A stretch of DNA of 64,000 nucleotides, from assembly GCF_027744825.2 (NCBI RefSeq), contig NC_071351.1, positions 12,783,501 to 12,847,500 of the forward strand, read 5' to 3'. Numbering within the stretch: position 1 is the first letter of the stretch; each line of letters opens with the position of its first letter. The translations under genes and the position numbers were made by a program. Positions 40,401 to 54,329 of the stretch are shown here, in pieces. The notes under the pieces are model-generated. The model worked only from the letters and a program-made list of their open reading frames with translations, did not search any database and was not told the origin of the DNA. Source of the DNA: Synchiropus splendidus. Its lineage: Eukaryota; Chordata; Actinopteri; Syngnathiformes; Callionymidae.

Positions 40401-43400
40401 ACGGTGAATACAAACGCTTTGCCTTCAAGTACCTTTATCTGAAGAGGACGAAACACTTTCAGCTTTGACGTCTTTGTCCTCATCTTCTTCATCGTCTCCG
40501 TCGTCCTCATCATCTTTCAAGTGTCCGTTGTGAAGGCTGTTGCGGTGCTGACCCTGCCGGTAGCGGATGCTGTTGATCTCACGGCGAAGGAGGCGAATGC
40601 GACGTGTCCGTGCACCACTGCTTCTCATGGAGGTGACAAAATCCAGTTTCTCTAAAAGCTCCTTCAGCTGCTCATCCGCAGACATGTGAAGTCGGTTTGC
40701 TGGATCCAAAACGCTGTCGACTGCACAAAGCAGGGAGGCATTAGACAAAAACTAATACTAGTTTACAAAAACAAATGACTACTTCCCACTTCCTCTTAAT
40801 CTTCTGCGGTTACTTTTATATCACACAGCACATCAAGGTTTTTTTTTTTCAATGAAACATCTTATTCACTATGTTTTTATTGCACTCACTATCCTCCCAC
40901 GTGCAGCTGTTGAAGGTTCTCTTTTGCGGAGACTCAGGAAGGTGCATGCCAGAGTCCAGGTCCAGACCAGTGCTGATGGCTTGTCGCTGTGCATGCCTGA
41001 GTATAGCGCCACCCAGGTCCCGAAGGCGCAATGCAGCTTTGTGAAAGACTGTGTCCTTGGAGTTATAGAGGAGACAGTTGGACACCATCAGGTTGAAATC
41101 GGCCTCCAGTTCTGCCACAGAGCGGTAAGCGTGATTCTCAAGTTTGGAGCGCATCGTGGAGAAGTCCATGGGCTGACTGATGAACTCAAGATAGTCTGGC
41201 ACCTGAGAGGAAACACTTAATTTGATTTTTTTTCAGAAGAAACACTCGAAGACTGGAAAGACTGATCTCAAACCTCTTTGATGTCAACAGGTTTAGCGAA
41301 GATTTCGGCCGTATCTTTCTCCAAGAGTTGATCCAAGGTGGAGCGAAGTAGCATCAACATTGGAGTCAACTTCATTTCCAATGTGGATTGATGAACTTTG
41401 ACCTGCTCTCGTTTTAACTTCTCCCTCTTACGGATGAGCTCCACCAGAAGCCTGGCTTTTTCAAGGTCATGTCGTAACTTCTGCCAATATCTCAATGCTT
41501 CCCGGGCTGCGCAAACCTTTTCATCCACTTCTGGTTGCTGTCAATGACAAAATAAAGAGTCAGGATGCGTAAATCATACATCAAACAGCGAAAGGAGTGG
41601 TCGTTTCATCCTGACCTGTTCAGTATTTTTTTGGGACTGGACGTTAGAGTGCACGCGCCTGATGAGTGGCACACCGTTCCTTGACTGTCGCTTGAGTAAC
41701 CAGTAACTATGAAGCCTCTGCATGAATTGGTTTTTCTTTTGGAAGAGGATTCCTTTGCAGATGATACTCAACCTTTTAAACATGGATACATGGAGTAAGC
41801 AAAACATTTCACTGGAAATAAACATGCACAGAACTGCACATTATATTAGGAAAGCAGCAGAAAAGTAATAACGAATAACTGAATAATGAATAATTCAAAC
41901 CTGTTTGTGGGTATTTGAGGAACTGCCACTTGTGGTGATGTGGAATTTCGCTCTGTTGTCTCCTCGCCTTTCTTCCCTTTCTTCTTGTCCATCTTTGCAC
42001 TGCACTCTGACTTCCTGCCTTTTTTGGGGGTTGACGGACCCTCTGTGTAGGCGCTCTGTCCTCGACTGGCCCTCTTTTTACTGCCCACAACTCGTCCTTC
42101 ATTCTCATCATCCGATAGCGTGTCTTGGCAGGAGGGAGAGTGAGCCTCACAAAAAGCCGTCTTCTTTACAGAGAAAGTAGTCCCATTCATATTCGTCTCT
42201 CGCACAGGTTCAATCTTCATGAAGAGTCCAGCACGCTGAGCGCAGGTGACATGAAATGCAGTGTAACAATTGGCCTTGTGGCACTGTATAGACGCACCAC
42301 GGCCCTTCTGCTTGCACAGGTAGCAGGTCAGTTTCCAGCGTGCAGTGGGAATGTTTCCCACACCCTCCACTGGTTCCAAAAACACTGTATTGGCAAAGCA
42401 GACTTCTGGAATCCAGATAGCACAGACTACATGAGCCCAGCGTCCATCGCTTGTTTGCTTGAAGGCACCACCACGGTTTGGGCAAAGAACACAGTCGACT
42501 GGTTTCTGAGGAGATTGAAGGCAGCAGCGACACAACCACTGACCTTCAGGGATGTAGGGAACACCATAGCATTCTTGATGAACAGCCAGGTTACAGGAGT
42601 CGCAGAAGAGAATCACATTGCTATTGAGGCACTCATCATCCAGGCACACGCAACAGAAGGCATCATCGTCAATAGCACTCTGTGAAGGTGCTCTGCTGCG
42701 GGCTTCCCGGTACGCCTCCTCCTCCAGACGATCTATCAACAGCTCAAAGGTGTCTGCTGGGAGAGTGGAATAACCCTCAGCTGTCCTGCCAGCATTGACC
42801 ATCTCCAACCATGCTGTGTCCTCTTCATCCATGTCATATTCTGCCTGAGACTCTTGCTCATCAGTTGAGCATTCAATGTAACGATAGTAAGCTGTTGGTA
42901 GGGGAGGCGCTTCAGCTGGTATGAATGTCTCCAACACACGGAAACTAGGTTCAGGCAGGGGTAAGTGGTGATTTTGAACTGAGTTGACCTTTTCAGGCGA
43001 ATAGGGCGGTGAATTGGGACAGTGGTTCTTAGGTGGTGGTGACTTCACCACAGGGCTTTTGGAGTTATTCCGGCGACCTCTGGGAGTTGTAGACTTGCGC
43101 ACAGCCTGAACGCTTCTGGGCGGAGATGACGGCTCTTCACTGTTCTCCTTATTGCTGTTGCACTCACTGATGTCCTGTGCCATCATCTCATCATCAGTGA
43201 TGACTTCGAGGGGCTCAAGAATTGAAATCCGATGTAGCCTCCCATCCAACTCCACTTCCACCACTTTTTGCGCTTGGGAAAAGGACAGCGCATCTTTTCT
43301 GGGCGATGTTTTGACACTATATGGAGATGGAGACCGCTGACGGGCTCCTCGCCCGCCAACCGTCCCATTAGATTTCTTGACATCTGCTGAACAATCCGTG

Positions 43401-43432
43401 GCCACTTGGCCTTTTTTGCGTGGTGTCCTCAT
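37430..43432 (-). CDS. brpf3: BRPF3, scaffold of HBO1/MOZ histone acetyltransferases
   Basis: BRPF3 assembles KAT7 (HBO1) or MOZ/MORF with ING and MEAF6 on chromatin. Exons, minus strand: 43432-41901, 41772-41616, 41537-41274, 41202-40890, 40720-40433, 39837-39250, 38510-38438, 38352-38264, 38196-38099, 38023-37869, 37616-37430. Sum 3744 nt, 1247 residues (human about 1205). The start MRTPRKKGQ aligns with the human start; the longer open frame upstream crosses a splice acceptor near 43460. Order: [15 protein letters not shown]1 from about residue 257 ([20 protein letters not shown]); extended PHD2 with [18 protein letters not shown]; bromodomain about 590-710 ([16 protein letters not shown]); [11 protein letters not shown] and [16 protein letters not shown] linkers typical of BRPF3; C-terminal PWWP from about 1110 ([16 protein letters not shown] ... 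[10 protein letters not shown] ... [17 protein letters not shown]). No N-terminal C2H2 finger, so not BRPF1. It converges with nr1h5 and lies tail-to-head with mapk13. Confidence 0.95.
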
Positions 43433-43504
43433 ATGCCACTGATCACACTTTTCCTCCTGGTTTGGAAAAAGTAAACAGCAGGTTTTCATTTTTGTCAAAA
43501 GCAT

Positions 43505-45226
43505 GGCAACTTCAGATTAAAAAGGTAAACAATTCTTAATGTCTTAATGTTTTGAAGAACTCTTGAAATACTCATGGAGTATGAATTATATGTGCAGACA
43601 TCTCATTGCATCAGTCACAACAAAGTTGTTTTAAAAATTCCACATAGAATCAAAACATTCCTTCACATAATTTTTCAGAAATCGCTCCATCTGAAATCAA
43701 ATTTAAGGGCTCTTAATGGCGTCTGCATTTGTATATGACAACCACGAGCACGTCCCTGCAGCTGCCGAAATATAAAGGTTAATACTACTTTGTCAAACAG
43801 TTGCATGTTTTCTATTGCGCTTAGCCCGAAGACAAAAACGCGTGTCCAATCAGCTGCGATCAAAGTTTGATTGACACATAGTCGAGCCAATGGAGGCGGT
43901 GTACACGACAGATCAGTGTCCTTATTCCGTAGTGAAATGTCAGCCATATTTACAGTTGCAAACATTAATAAAATATTTTTCGATGCCAACATATCAACTG
44001 GTAATATACGACGACTTGCTAAAATGGCAGACTGTCTTTTATTACGTTAAAAGGGACAATGCTTGTGATGTTATAGTTACAAGCAGTAGCTGCCATGGTT
44101 TTATTGCACTACTTACAGGGCGTAGAGTGTTAAAACAATTCAAAGTTTCAAGTAAAGTCGGTAAATTGGATAAAATGGAACCGGAGAATCAACCTTACCT
44201 GTCACGGCGACTTAAGTCGATCCGCAGGCGGCCGCTAAGCACCAACGTTGGCCGCCTGAGCGACAGCCTCACTTAAGCTAACTGGTCAGCTGGGTAAAGC
44301 CGGTATTTTCGATATTCAGCAACACCGCTTTTACTCATGGAAAACGGTGTTCACAAAACGCCTACACAGACGTGTAAATCCACATGAGTAGTTCTCGAGT
44401 CAACGAGTCGGTGACCCAATTGGCATAGCAAGAAAAATATTAGCTCCCTCCGGCTAGCTGGACCTGAGTTATGCTAACGAAACACAAATTGGAGGATATG
44501 CATGACTTCCGTTGACACGCTTCAAAATAAAATGCCACGATTTGCGGTTTTATTAAACGTGTAAAAATCTAATCATAAAATCGACGAAAATGAATTGGAA
44601 TATTTATTTTCATTTGCAACATACAAAGACATGGGAACTTTGTGGAAACATACATGTTTATAAATTACCTACTGTCACACACAAATGGTATCGGACTTTT
44701 CAAAATGTGACATGGAACAAGAATAATATCTATTTTGTTGCTATGAAACGAAATTATTACCAAATTACATGAAGTTCCGCTCTTATTGTGACATCCCTTG
44801 TATCTGCATTAATAATCTCGTACAGACTAACATCCGGTTGATACGTTTAGCCCCGCCCCTCCAGCATCGACCGAGCCTGATTTTCGCGCGCTGGCTGTTG
44901 ACTGTCATATTGACATCATTGAGATATTTAAACTATGATTTGGGTCGGTTCAGAGTCTTTGATTGTTAAATGTCAATTAAATATAAGCGTATGCACTGCA
45001 TTTTAAAAGTGAATACTTCCCTGCCTCTTATTTTGGTATTCTGTTGAATGTTCAACCCACAATAAATGCATTTCTTTACATAAAATTGCCTAAAATGACT
45101 GAAATTAACTGAAATAAAATATTTATGGAGTGTTTCAGAAGGGATTCTACTGAAGGGAATAATGTAACACACAAACAAATATACATCAAACAATGTAAAA
45201 AATGACAATGCATTCGTTGAGATGCT
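43505..45226. other. brpf3 upstream region and intergenic DNA
   Basis: The interval should hold the brpf3 promoter and untranslated first exon. A GC-rich patch around 44205-44290 with a NotI-type GCGGCCGC is a candidate. Open frames on both strands (such as 43890-44276) have no known domain. Confidence 0.35.
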
Positions 45227-45232
45227 TTTATT
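45227..45232 (-). terminator. AATAAA polyadenylation signal of mapk13
   Basis: On the minus strand, AATAAA lies about 500 bp beyond the mapk13 stop. Confidence 0.5.
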
Positions 45233-45730
45233 TAGTAAACTGTAAGGCAGTTTATTGACGCAACTGTCCCTTGGATCCAGCACAACTTATTTAACAACCA
45301 GCATACATATAATCTCATAGCTTTACACTCGACATAGCAAAACAAATGTCAAGAAATGATTTGGTGAAATGACCATTATAGAGTTTGACCTGGACCTGTA
45401 ACTGTGATAAAACAAATACAAAATTAAATAATAATCTATGCTATCTACTGAACAGTTCCACGACGAATCAGAAAGTTTCTGAAAAATGCAATTACAGGCT
45501 GAAAAATGATATGAATTAAACTGCTTCACAAGCTTGAACCCTGATAATCATGGCAGACAAGTGTAACCAAATATCTTTCATGATAAGATGCGACAGTTAA
45601 AAAAAAAAAAAACGCCAGTGTGACAAGATGTAAACAGAGGGGTTGAAAAAAATTTCTCAACTGAGCTATAGAAGGGCACAATTGGCTGCATGCCTTGAGA
45701 GTCTGGGCTTCAATAATTACACTTATCGAG

Positions 45731-48700
45731 TCAAGGTGACATGGTGAGAGTGTTTTTCCTCTTTGAATCCCTCCGTGGGAACGGTACAAAGTTCTTCACC
45801 TCTTTGAAACACAACCCTGCGGACCAGAAAGAAAACCATTTGTTTAAAAGTCTGCTCTGGTTGTCATCACTGTGAAAACAAAAACAAATACTTTGAAGTG
45901 AAATGTTGAATATTTATCAAAAAACCTGGCCTATATTCGATCTGACTTACGTCTCCACTCCTCCAGTGACAATGTGGCGTTGTCATGGCTGTCGTCGTAC
46001 GGCGTGGGCTCCGGAAAGTCGTCGGGATCTCTCAGGCTGTCAAAGTATGGATGCTCAAGAGCCAGTTCCGCAGTGAGCCTCTCATCTCCATCGAGGACCA
46101 ACATCTTTTCAAGCAGGTCGATGCCTGTATGTGGGACCAGGTTAAGCGAAGTTAGCATGTCTTACCTGGTTGTTTCTGGAAAACAAGCTTGAATAGATGA
46201 AGTCTCCCAGTCTCAGCTCAATATTACAGCAACAACTAGAGCTCCAACTGACACAAGAAACTCGAAAACTCAGTTTAAAAGGATCATTTCAGGTGTTTGC
46301 CGATGAGATTGGTCACTCTTATTAATGTTTATTTTTGCCTCAAGAAACAGAGACTCTGTCAAGCTCTTGTGTTTGATCACCGTCTGACCGCCTTGTCTGA
46401 GCAGTCACTAACGGCAATGATGAAACAGCAGGCTTCCAAAGTGAAATGCCGAGAAAAACAGAAGAAAAACGTCCTTTGACACTAAATTTGGGAAGGCTCC
46501 TTTACCCCTAGGGCTAATTACAACTTTAAAAAAGACTGGTTCCACTGGAAAGTCGCAGCTCATTTGAATAATTAGGTCGTACCTTTGGGGGCGACACCAT
46601 GGTGCTTCCTTTCCTGTGCTCAACTGAGGTTTAACAAATGGACTGTCGTCTGGAATTTAATCTTTCTCTATTGCCCTGAAGACCAGTCCTCTAGGGAGCA
46701 GATTGCCAAACTTGAAATGATGAATGCACGGAATGGTGTTTGCATATGTTATATTGTTACGTTCTATTTCTTCTTATCAGTAACTGACTACTTCTTGTTT
46801 ATAAATATGTAGATCACGTAACATTATGAAGCAGCAAAGTAGAGAGACAACATTCGCCAGAGCTCACCTTTAGCACTGGCTCGAGGAAACAATGTGGAGA
46901 AGTCTTTTCTCGGGCAACGAGGAAGTGACTTTATATAACTTTTGGCCTGTTTTAAAAGAGACAAAATGGTATTACTCATCTCATTATTTTATCCTGCAGT
47001 CTTGCTTAGTGTTGGAATTAAATGTATGATATATAGTCTCAATACTTTAGCTTGAGAACTAAAATCTGAACAGGTGAGTACTGTAGTGGAACCTACCTCT
47101 GGACTATCCAGCTTCTGTATGAACTCTGGCCCTGGAACACCCGTCACCTTCATGATCTGCGTCAGCTGGTCCATGTCTGCTCGCAACAAGTTCAGTCAAG
47201 GAACCTTAAACTGAAATACCACTGCTTATTTAACCCTTTTTAAAGAAGGTGTGTAACAGACTTTAAAAAAACAAAGCATGGAAAACCTTAGCTCAGAATT
47301 ATTAACTGACTGTATCGGGCACAAAAATCAATTGGAATATATTTGTTACAACAAGCCAAACATTCCTAAAACTCCACCTTGGGCAAAAAAAACTGCTTGT
47401 AACACTTAAATTTTATATCTACAAATAAAGATGTCAGCTGTGGACTCCCACAAACCTTAAACACTACATCGGCTTTGTGATGCAATATTTGAAATGGTGT
47501 CACATTTGGCAGAGGATACAGTCTTTTCCTTTAAATAGGGTTTTCCCGTTGATCATCTCAGCCATGATGCAGCCAACAGACCAGATGTCCACTACAGGAA
47601 ACCAACCGAGAAAAATGTCAATAGAACTGCCAGGTTAAAGGCGGAAGCAGGGCAAATAGGAACAGAATGAATAGAGCAATCAATGCATGTCAAACATATA
47701 GCAGGTCCAGATTTTACAAGCAGGAGTTAAAGAAAATGCTGTAACGCAGAGATGAAGCACAGAACAGGTATAATTGTCTTGCCAGTCTGGGTGTAATGCA
47801 TCCAGTTCAGAATGACCTCAGGCGCCCGGTACCACCGGGTCACCACGTAGCCTGTCATTTCTGCATCGGTGCTCCGAGCCAGTCCGAAGTCCAGGATCTG
47901 AAAATGTCGACCGAATAAAGATGTAAACCTTATAGCATCCACCACTGTTTTAAAAATCCTGACATTAGAGACTGCAAAGCTGTGCATAACCTGAGCTGAG
48001 AAATGAATTCTGAAATATGATTCACTATATAAATGGTTGTTGAAGGATAAATTAAAAGAGAGAAAAAGATAAAAGAAAAATAAAGCTCTTTGAATAGACA
48101 TCTCACTTCCTCAGTTATGCTGGTTATGAGCATAAATCACAAGGCTTCTACTGTTAGTGTTGCAGTGGCACATAGTATAATCAATCATGAATTATGAAAA
48201 CAATACGAAGAGTGAGAATCAAACCTTCAGCTCACAGTCCTGGTTTACCGCCAAATTGCCAGGTTTCAGGTCCTGTAACGGCAAACAACGATCACACAAA
48301 GGATCACAGGGGATTTCCTGTAACTCCGAGCAGGTGTTTGTTCTGAAGCGAGCTTGAAGGGTAGCACTTCAGAATGGGGAACCCCTATTAACCATTAATA
48401 CACTTGCTTATTAATTATCAGCAATAATAGTGGTGTTTCGAGTGAAACTTGGACAAAGGCTGAAAAAGACACTTTCCAGTATTAACTAAGTGAATAAATA
48501 GTTTATTGATGATAATACCTGTTAAGTTATTGCATATTTGTGTGGCTAAAAGACAAACAATTCAGTATTCATTCTGAAAGAAAGACTAATAATATGCTTG
48601 TTTTGCCAAACTCTACTGTTAACTGTGTTGTTTGGGTTTAAAATAATATATACGTGACAAAATCACTAGGATGATCCCAAAAATGTCTTCGTAGGAGTCC

Positions 48701-51700
48701 CTTCAAGTTACGGAAAGTAGTAACTTGCAGTGACTCAAGCGTGTGCTGGTAAGAAGCCTGTGTGCTGTTGTCAAAGGGTGTGTCCTGATTCTGCTGACAT
48801 GCAGCTACACATCAGACGTCGAACTCATCCTACCAGTTAGTTAAGAGTCGGAGCATACGCAAGAACAATCATGAATGAAGTGTGAGAATTCTGAGGAATG
48901 AAAAAGCATTATCAGTGTCACAGAAATGACACAAGTTGCGAGGCAGACTTACCCTGTGGATTATGCCAGCTTTGTGAATGTACTGCAGGACGAAATAAAA
49001 AAAGATGGAAAACATTAATGATTTATTCACAAAGCCTTTCTTTCATTCCAACTGTGTGAGCTCACCCTGAGTCCACACAGCATCTGATAGACGAGAAACT
49101 GCACTTTGTCCTCTGAGAGGTGACCTCTGACCTTTGACAGGTCGGTAAACATGTACGGCATCACCAGGTAGCTGTTAAAAAGAAGAAGGCCAAGAACCTG
49201 CATCAATTGAAAGCCACTCAGTCTCACTGGAAAAATAATAACCCTGACTAAGTGCTCCAAACTATCCACGCAACAGTATTGACTGACTAATGCACACTGG
49301 AGTCCTGTTGGATAACTCACCTCACGTCCTCTTCAGCTCAATCACTCTATTAGCTTTACATTTCCCCATCAATTGGAGGGATTACAGAGCATTTGTATGT
49401 TTCTAGAAGACCTTTTAACATCATAAGCACAGAAGACTTGGAGACGGGAGGGGGGATAATGGGTCTGCATAGGTAATAGAATATGCATCGGTCGCTTCTG
49501 GTGAGGAAAGAGCTGAGCCACAAGGCAAAGCTCTTGATTTTCTGGTTCCTACAATTCTCAAGAGCTTTAAAACCAAGGCAAAACTAGCTTTTTGGGGGAG
49601 GGCGTTCTGATTTTGGTGTCAGGAAGGGGCAAGGAGCTTCTCAGGGAGAGACTCAGAGTACTTCCACTATGCGAACGGCTTGAGAGTATTACAAACTAGT
49701 CGAAAAAGGCATGCAGTTATGGACTGGAAACATCTCCGTTGTAGTTTGCCAGCACAGCAAGAGTTTCTGCGAGTCACTGATAAGACTGTGGCACCCTCGA
49801 CCGCCAACAGAAAAAAACAAAAAAACAAAATAGGTTCATTTTCGCAGTACTGAGCAAGTATCAAAATAACTAGTAAACTGGAAAATGATTTTTAAGTATC
49901 ACAGAGCTAGAGATGAATATACAATGGCAAAATGTTTTAAATGTAGAGCACAGCATTTAAGAAATAAGGGGAAGTACTTACAAGTCCTGGAAGTCATCGA
50001 GGCTTGAGGCAGGTGTAAACACATTTTGAAGTCCAATCACCTGGTAGGAATGAACTGGTTAGAGTTACTTCATCTTTCCGGAAGTCTGTGTTTATCAAGA
50101 ACGGCGTGCGGTTTGAAGACATCATGTAGTGACTCGTCTTCCCAGAAGCCGTGGAGCTACTCACATTTTCATGCTTCATGTGTTTGAGGAGTCTGAGCTC
50201 CCGGTATGCTCTCTTCGCGAAAATCTCTGACTGAAAGGGCCTGTGGAGCTTCTTGATAGCCACCTTCTCATTATTCTTCTGGTTGACAGCTGAACTGCGG
50301 AGGATAATGGAGAGGAAGGAAATCAGCCTTGCACTTAGTGTCTGCAAGTGTTCTCCGTTCTTTCATCTCGGTTCCTGCAAAGAAGGAGGTTGAGACGAAG
50401 CGGGGAGTGGGGGGGTCTTGTGTTGCTTAGTAAAGCTCAGTAACAGCTGATCTGCATGTTTGGAGAGAGAGAGAGGGCAAAACATTGTAGGAGGGAAATC
50501 TATTTGGAGGCACATCCACCAACACAGATTATATTTCACAAGTGGACGTCATTGAAGATTTTCAAGAGGAGTATAAAGAGAAAAAGTCTCTTGTCCCACA
50601 TCTTGTTCAGGGTTGTCAATATATCTGTGGGTCAATAGGCTGCATTAAGTCAACTGACCATGCAGTTTACACAAGAAGCAAAACTCAGATGGTGAAAACC
50701 TTGGCAACCACACTGAGGGCTCAGACAATATAAAGTCAACAATGATAGATGTTATGCAATTTCAGCACTGTGATTCATTCTTCACCTGCCAGGCATCGGT
50801 GGCCAGCGTGAATGGATCATCAATCTTGAAAATATCATCACCGGGCTCAACAAAAGGCACTTGAGAGGCAGAGTTCCATATCAACAGATAGCACTCTCCG
50901 TTTCGATTTGCTACGACGGAGAAGAGGGTTTTGTTTGGTCTTAAGTGGAAAGCAGGGAATAAATTTCACAATAGGAGGATATAATTCAGAATGAGTACTT
51001 GTAGAGAGTCAGTTTGAAGACAAAAGCGATTGGAAAACAAAAGAAAACAGCAGCCATACGCATTGAAATATTTTGTTCTGATCAAAGCAGTGTTTTGTTT
51101 TGTTTATAAAGTCAGGATGGGTAAAAGAAAGTGCATTTCTACCTTCTACCTCCAACTCATTAGCAATTCAGTAAATGTTCTGAATCGATACATGCTTAAT
51201 GGAAGGCAGCCACAGATGGCCAAACACCACTAATGCAAAGAACCACTGACAGAACCAGTGGTCTGTTTTTTATGGTCAAATTTTGATGATAATCATGCTA
51301 CAAACATATTTTTAAAACACAGAACTGACAGTAATAACCCAGGCAGTTACTGATGTGTGACCCACCTGAGCTAGAAATGGGGAAGCGCTCATGGCACCCA
51401 CCAACAAAATGTGAAATGCTCGGTCATTCTGCCTTGTAGGTGTGTGTCAAGAAAAAAAGGGGTACAACTGACAGTGGGCTGAAAGCGGGGACATCCTCCA
51501 TGTAAACAAGTGTATGTTGAGGAATTCACAAGGAATTCTGTCGTGATATTTTGTTCTGTGTCTATTTTGTCTGCATGGATAGTTTGTTTTGGCACACATG
51601 GTAGCGACAAAAAAAATCTCAAACCTTAATTGAGTGTACTTTGACTGGAGGAACCACAAACAAACCGTATTAAAAGTGACACACTTTAGGCTGCCAACCT

Positions 51701-52230
51701 GTGCAATTAGAATACCTGAAGAAAACCTACCTACGGATGCTACTGCAGACAATAGCATGGCATTTAAGCCAACCTACTTTCCTAACAAACATAAAATGGT
51801 ATCACTATGGCTGTTCACCGGTCTATAAGGTGGATTATTGGACAAACAATCTGTCATTTGGAGGCTGAAATAGACCTATTTCTAAACAAACAGCAACGAT
51901 ATCTTAAACAGACAAAACATAAATAAAAATGCAGTTTTCACTATATTACCTAGGTGCATGCGTTTCGAGCATATGTAGTGTGTAACTCGTTTACGACACT
52001 GTTATAACCTGTGTCCCTCCCGAGAGGATGTCTGTGAGCCAGGCCCACCTCTGTGTGCAGGTGAGCTCACCCTCTCTGCCCCAGCTACCGTCACTCCCCT
52101 CGGGGTTTGGGACTCACCATACGCATCCATAGGCTCCGGTTCCGATTTGTTTGAGTCGGGTGTATTTCTCCGGAACTTCCCACACGGTGCTATTGATCTC
52201 CTCCCGGGTGAAATGCGACGGAGCTTCCAT
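45731..52230 (-). CDS. mapk13: MAPK13, p38-delta MAP kinase
   Basis: p38-delta is a stress-activated Ser/Thr kinase switched on by MKK3/6. Exons, minus strand: 52230-52118, 50294-50165, 50040-49982, 49171-49066, 48982-48953, 48272-48225, 47897-47783, 47591-47520, 47176-47097, 46946-46868, 46124-45951, 45816-45731. Sum 1092 nt, 363 residues (human 365). The Gly-rich loop is [11 protein letters not shown] (residues 30-40), with Cys where other p38s have Ser. Then VAIKK with the catalytic Lys, HRDLKPGN, DFGLA, and the p38 activation motif [20 protein letters not shown] and the tail [11 protein letters not shown] resemble MAPK13 rather than MAPK14, MAPK11 or MAPK12. The neighbouring brpf3 supports this, since MAPK13 and BRPF3 adjoin in human. 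The intron after 47783 begins GCAAGA, so it is a GC-AG intron. Introns 1 (1823 bp) and 3 (810 bp) hold nothing recognised. Confidence 0.95.
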
Positions 52231-54329
52231 GGTGAGCAGTAGAAGACAGGAAGAGTGAAAGTTCTCCACCTCTCTTCTCCCGTAAGCCTCCGACTTGTTT
52301 GTAAATTACAACAATGTCATGACATCATCACTCTGCGGATGTTCAAACCGGTTGCGCTTTAAAAATAAAGCGTACCCGTGTATAAACAGGAGCATAAAAG
52401 TAAAATCAAAACGCATCTTTTCATGCTAATTTAATAGTGAAGCTAATGAGTTGGTACGATTAATTATAAGTCCGAAAATGATCATATGGGTATTACAATA
52501 CACAGCCATTTAGCTCACCAAATTACCAAAGATTACCATTTATAGATATGCAGAATCTTTCTTTGCTCAAAGAGTAACGTCATACACACATATTTCGTCG
52601 TGTCAACGTTATTTTTCACGCGTTTAACGTCGCAGCGTAATTTTACTTTGAAATAACGGTCTCTCCTGTTCCGGTTCAGATTCTCTGCTCTTGCTGCATC
52701 AACACGTCGTTACGCATCCAGCGATCCCTCAAAGAATAATAACGCGTTCATTCTCAGCAAGGAATCTCCACAATCCACTCTAAGGTCACATGAATGTGCA
52801 GAAATGGTGGGAAACAATCAGCTGCAGTGATGAATGGAACGAGTGAAAGGCTGCACCCACTTCATGAGCGAGGAAGGTGCCAGCTTGCCTGCCAAAACAT
52901 GTCAACAAGGCTCTGCTCCCTCCTACACAGAGAATGCGCGACTTCCATGAATAATATCTTTACATTAACAGCATGAATGAATCACGGCAGCCCACCAGCA
53001 TGTCTTACATTTGCAAGCGGACAAAACAGTAGGGTCAGATGAGCGCAGATTGCACATTAAACAAGCTTGTTTTTAAGATTTTCTGTGAAAAGAAAGCAAC
53101 CTTGAGCAGCATGATACACTTGCTAGAGACTCTTCCCTGTAATCAGTAGATACTACTGGAATTTGTTTTGTCTTCAGTGGGTGTTTGGAAGGATCACACT
53201 AGCTGTTGCAACAGCATGTGTTTCGATTTACCGAAATATAAAAAAATACAATCCTTTTATGGGTATTATTTATCCTTTTAAAGCTGAGGAATGCCTCTTG
53301 AAACCTAGAGGCACATGCTTTGCTATTACACAAGGGCTCTTGGAAAGCCACTTGAAGCAGAGGCCAGACTTCATGTGTGCAGTGAAGTTCCAGCCCTCCA
53401 ACCCCCATTGTTGGCTTTACGTCAGAGGTTGGCATCGTGAACTTAAACCTGCTGTCAGACATTGTGCTGGGGCTGACAAACCCATGGGAAGGAAATCTTG
53501 GAGCGGAAATAGCTAGATGGACGCCAGTTGAGGTTGGATGCAAAGATAGGAATAGGAGGAGGAGAGAGATCTACTCAAGATATATGTAAGATAAGCAGTG
53601 TAAAATCCAATTTGATTTTCCCAGTCTGTTTCCAGCTACTTTCAGTTATACACTGATCACATTGCCTCATCTATTTTTAGATATTCACATCGAATAAATT
53701 TAGAAAAAAGCTTTCATGCAGCTCCACAAAACAGTCTTAGATGACAACTTACATAAGCTGTGTTCAGCTTTAACGTCATCACCTTCACTGTCAATATGGA
53801 AACTCTACTGATTATTATTTACATAACTCCTTTTCAAAGTCCAACAGACATGGCACGACTTAAGGCCAGATAAGTCCCTCGCTGTTCATGACATGAAAAT
53901 CTTTATGTAAATAAGAACTGTCACAAGACTGTTTGACCTTAAACATAACTTGGAGAAGGTTTGTCATTTGAACAAAAAGCTGGGCTGCTTTTCTTGTGAG
54001 CAGTAAATGGTCGGAGGAGGCTATAGATGGAGGAGTTGTTGCTTTTGTTGCTTGCCTTTTGTAGTGAAGCAATGTGAAAGTATGGGAACAAGTCAAACAC
54101 TTCTATCAATCAGGACCCAAAGGACACAACAATGAATTAGAATTAGTGTGAATTGCTGTTGTGCCTACACCTGTTTCTGGTTTTCTATTATTGCCGCTAG
54201 GGGGAAGTCACAGACAGCACACTGAGGCTCCACTGTTCTCCTCACACCCTTCCTTCCCATCCTCCTCTTCCTTTTTTACAACCGCCACGGCTGATTTGGG
54301 TGGGAGATGGTGGCGAGAGATGATGAATA

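Noticed and set aside
43433..43504. Longer N-terminus of brpf3 starting at 43504
   Set aside because: It crosses a likely splice acceptor near 43460, and the family starts at the MRTPRKK position.
43890..44276. 129-codon open frame upstream of brpf3 on the plus strand
   Set aside because: No known domain, odd composition, and it overlaps the expected brpf3 promoter; likely chance.
45731..52230. Assignment to mapk14 instead of mapk13
   Set aside because: The [20 protein letters not shown] and AKSYIKSLP segments and the tail fit p38-delta better, and brpf3 is adjacent.
53163..53516. 118-codon open frame on the plus strand and its minus-strand shadow
   Set aside because: No recognisable domain and no supporting splice or promoter pattern.
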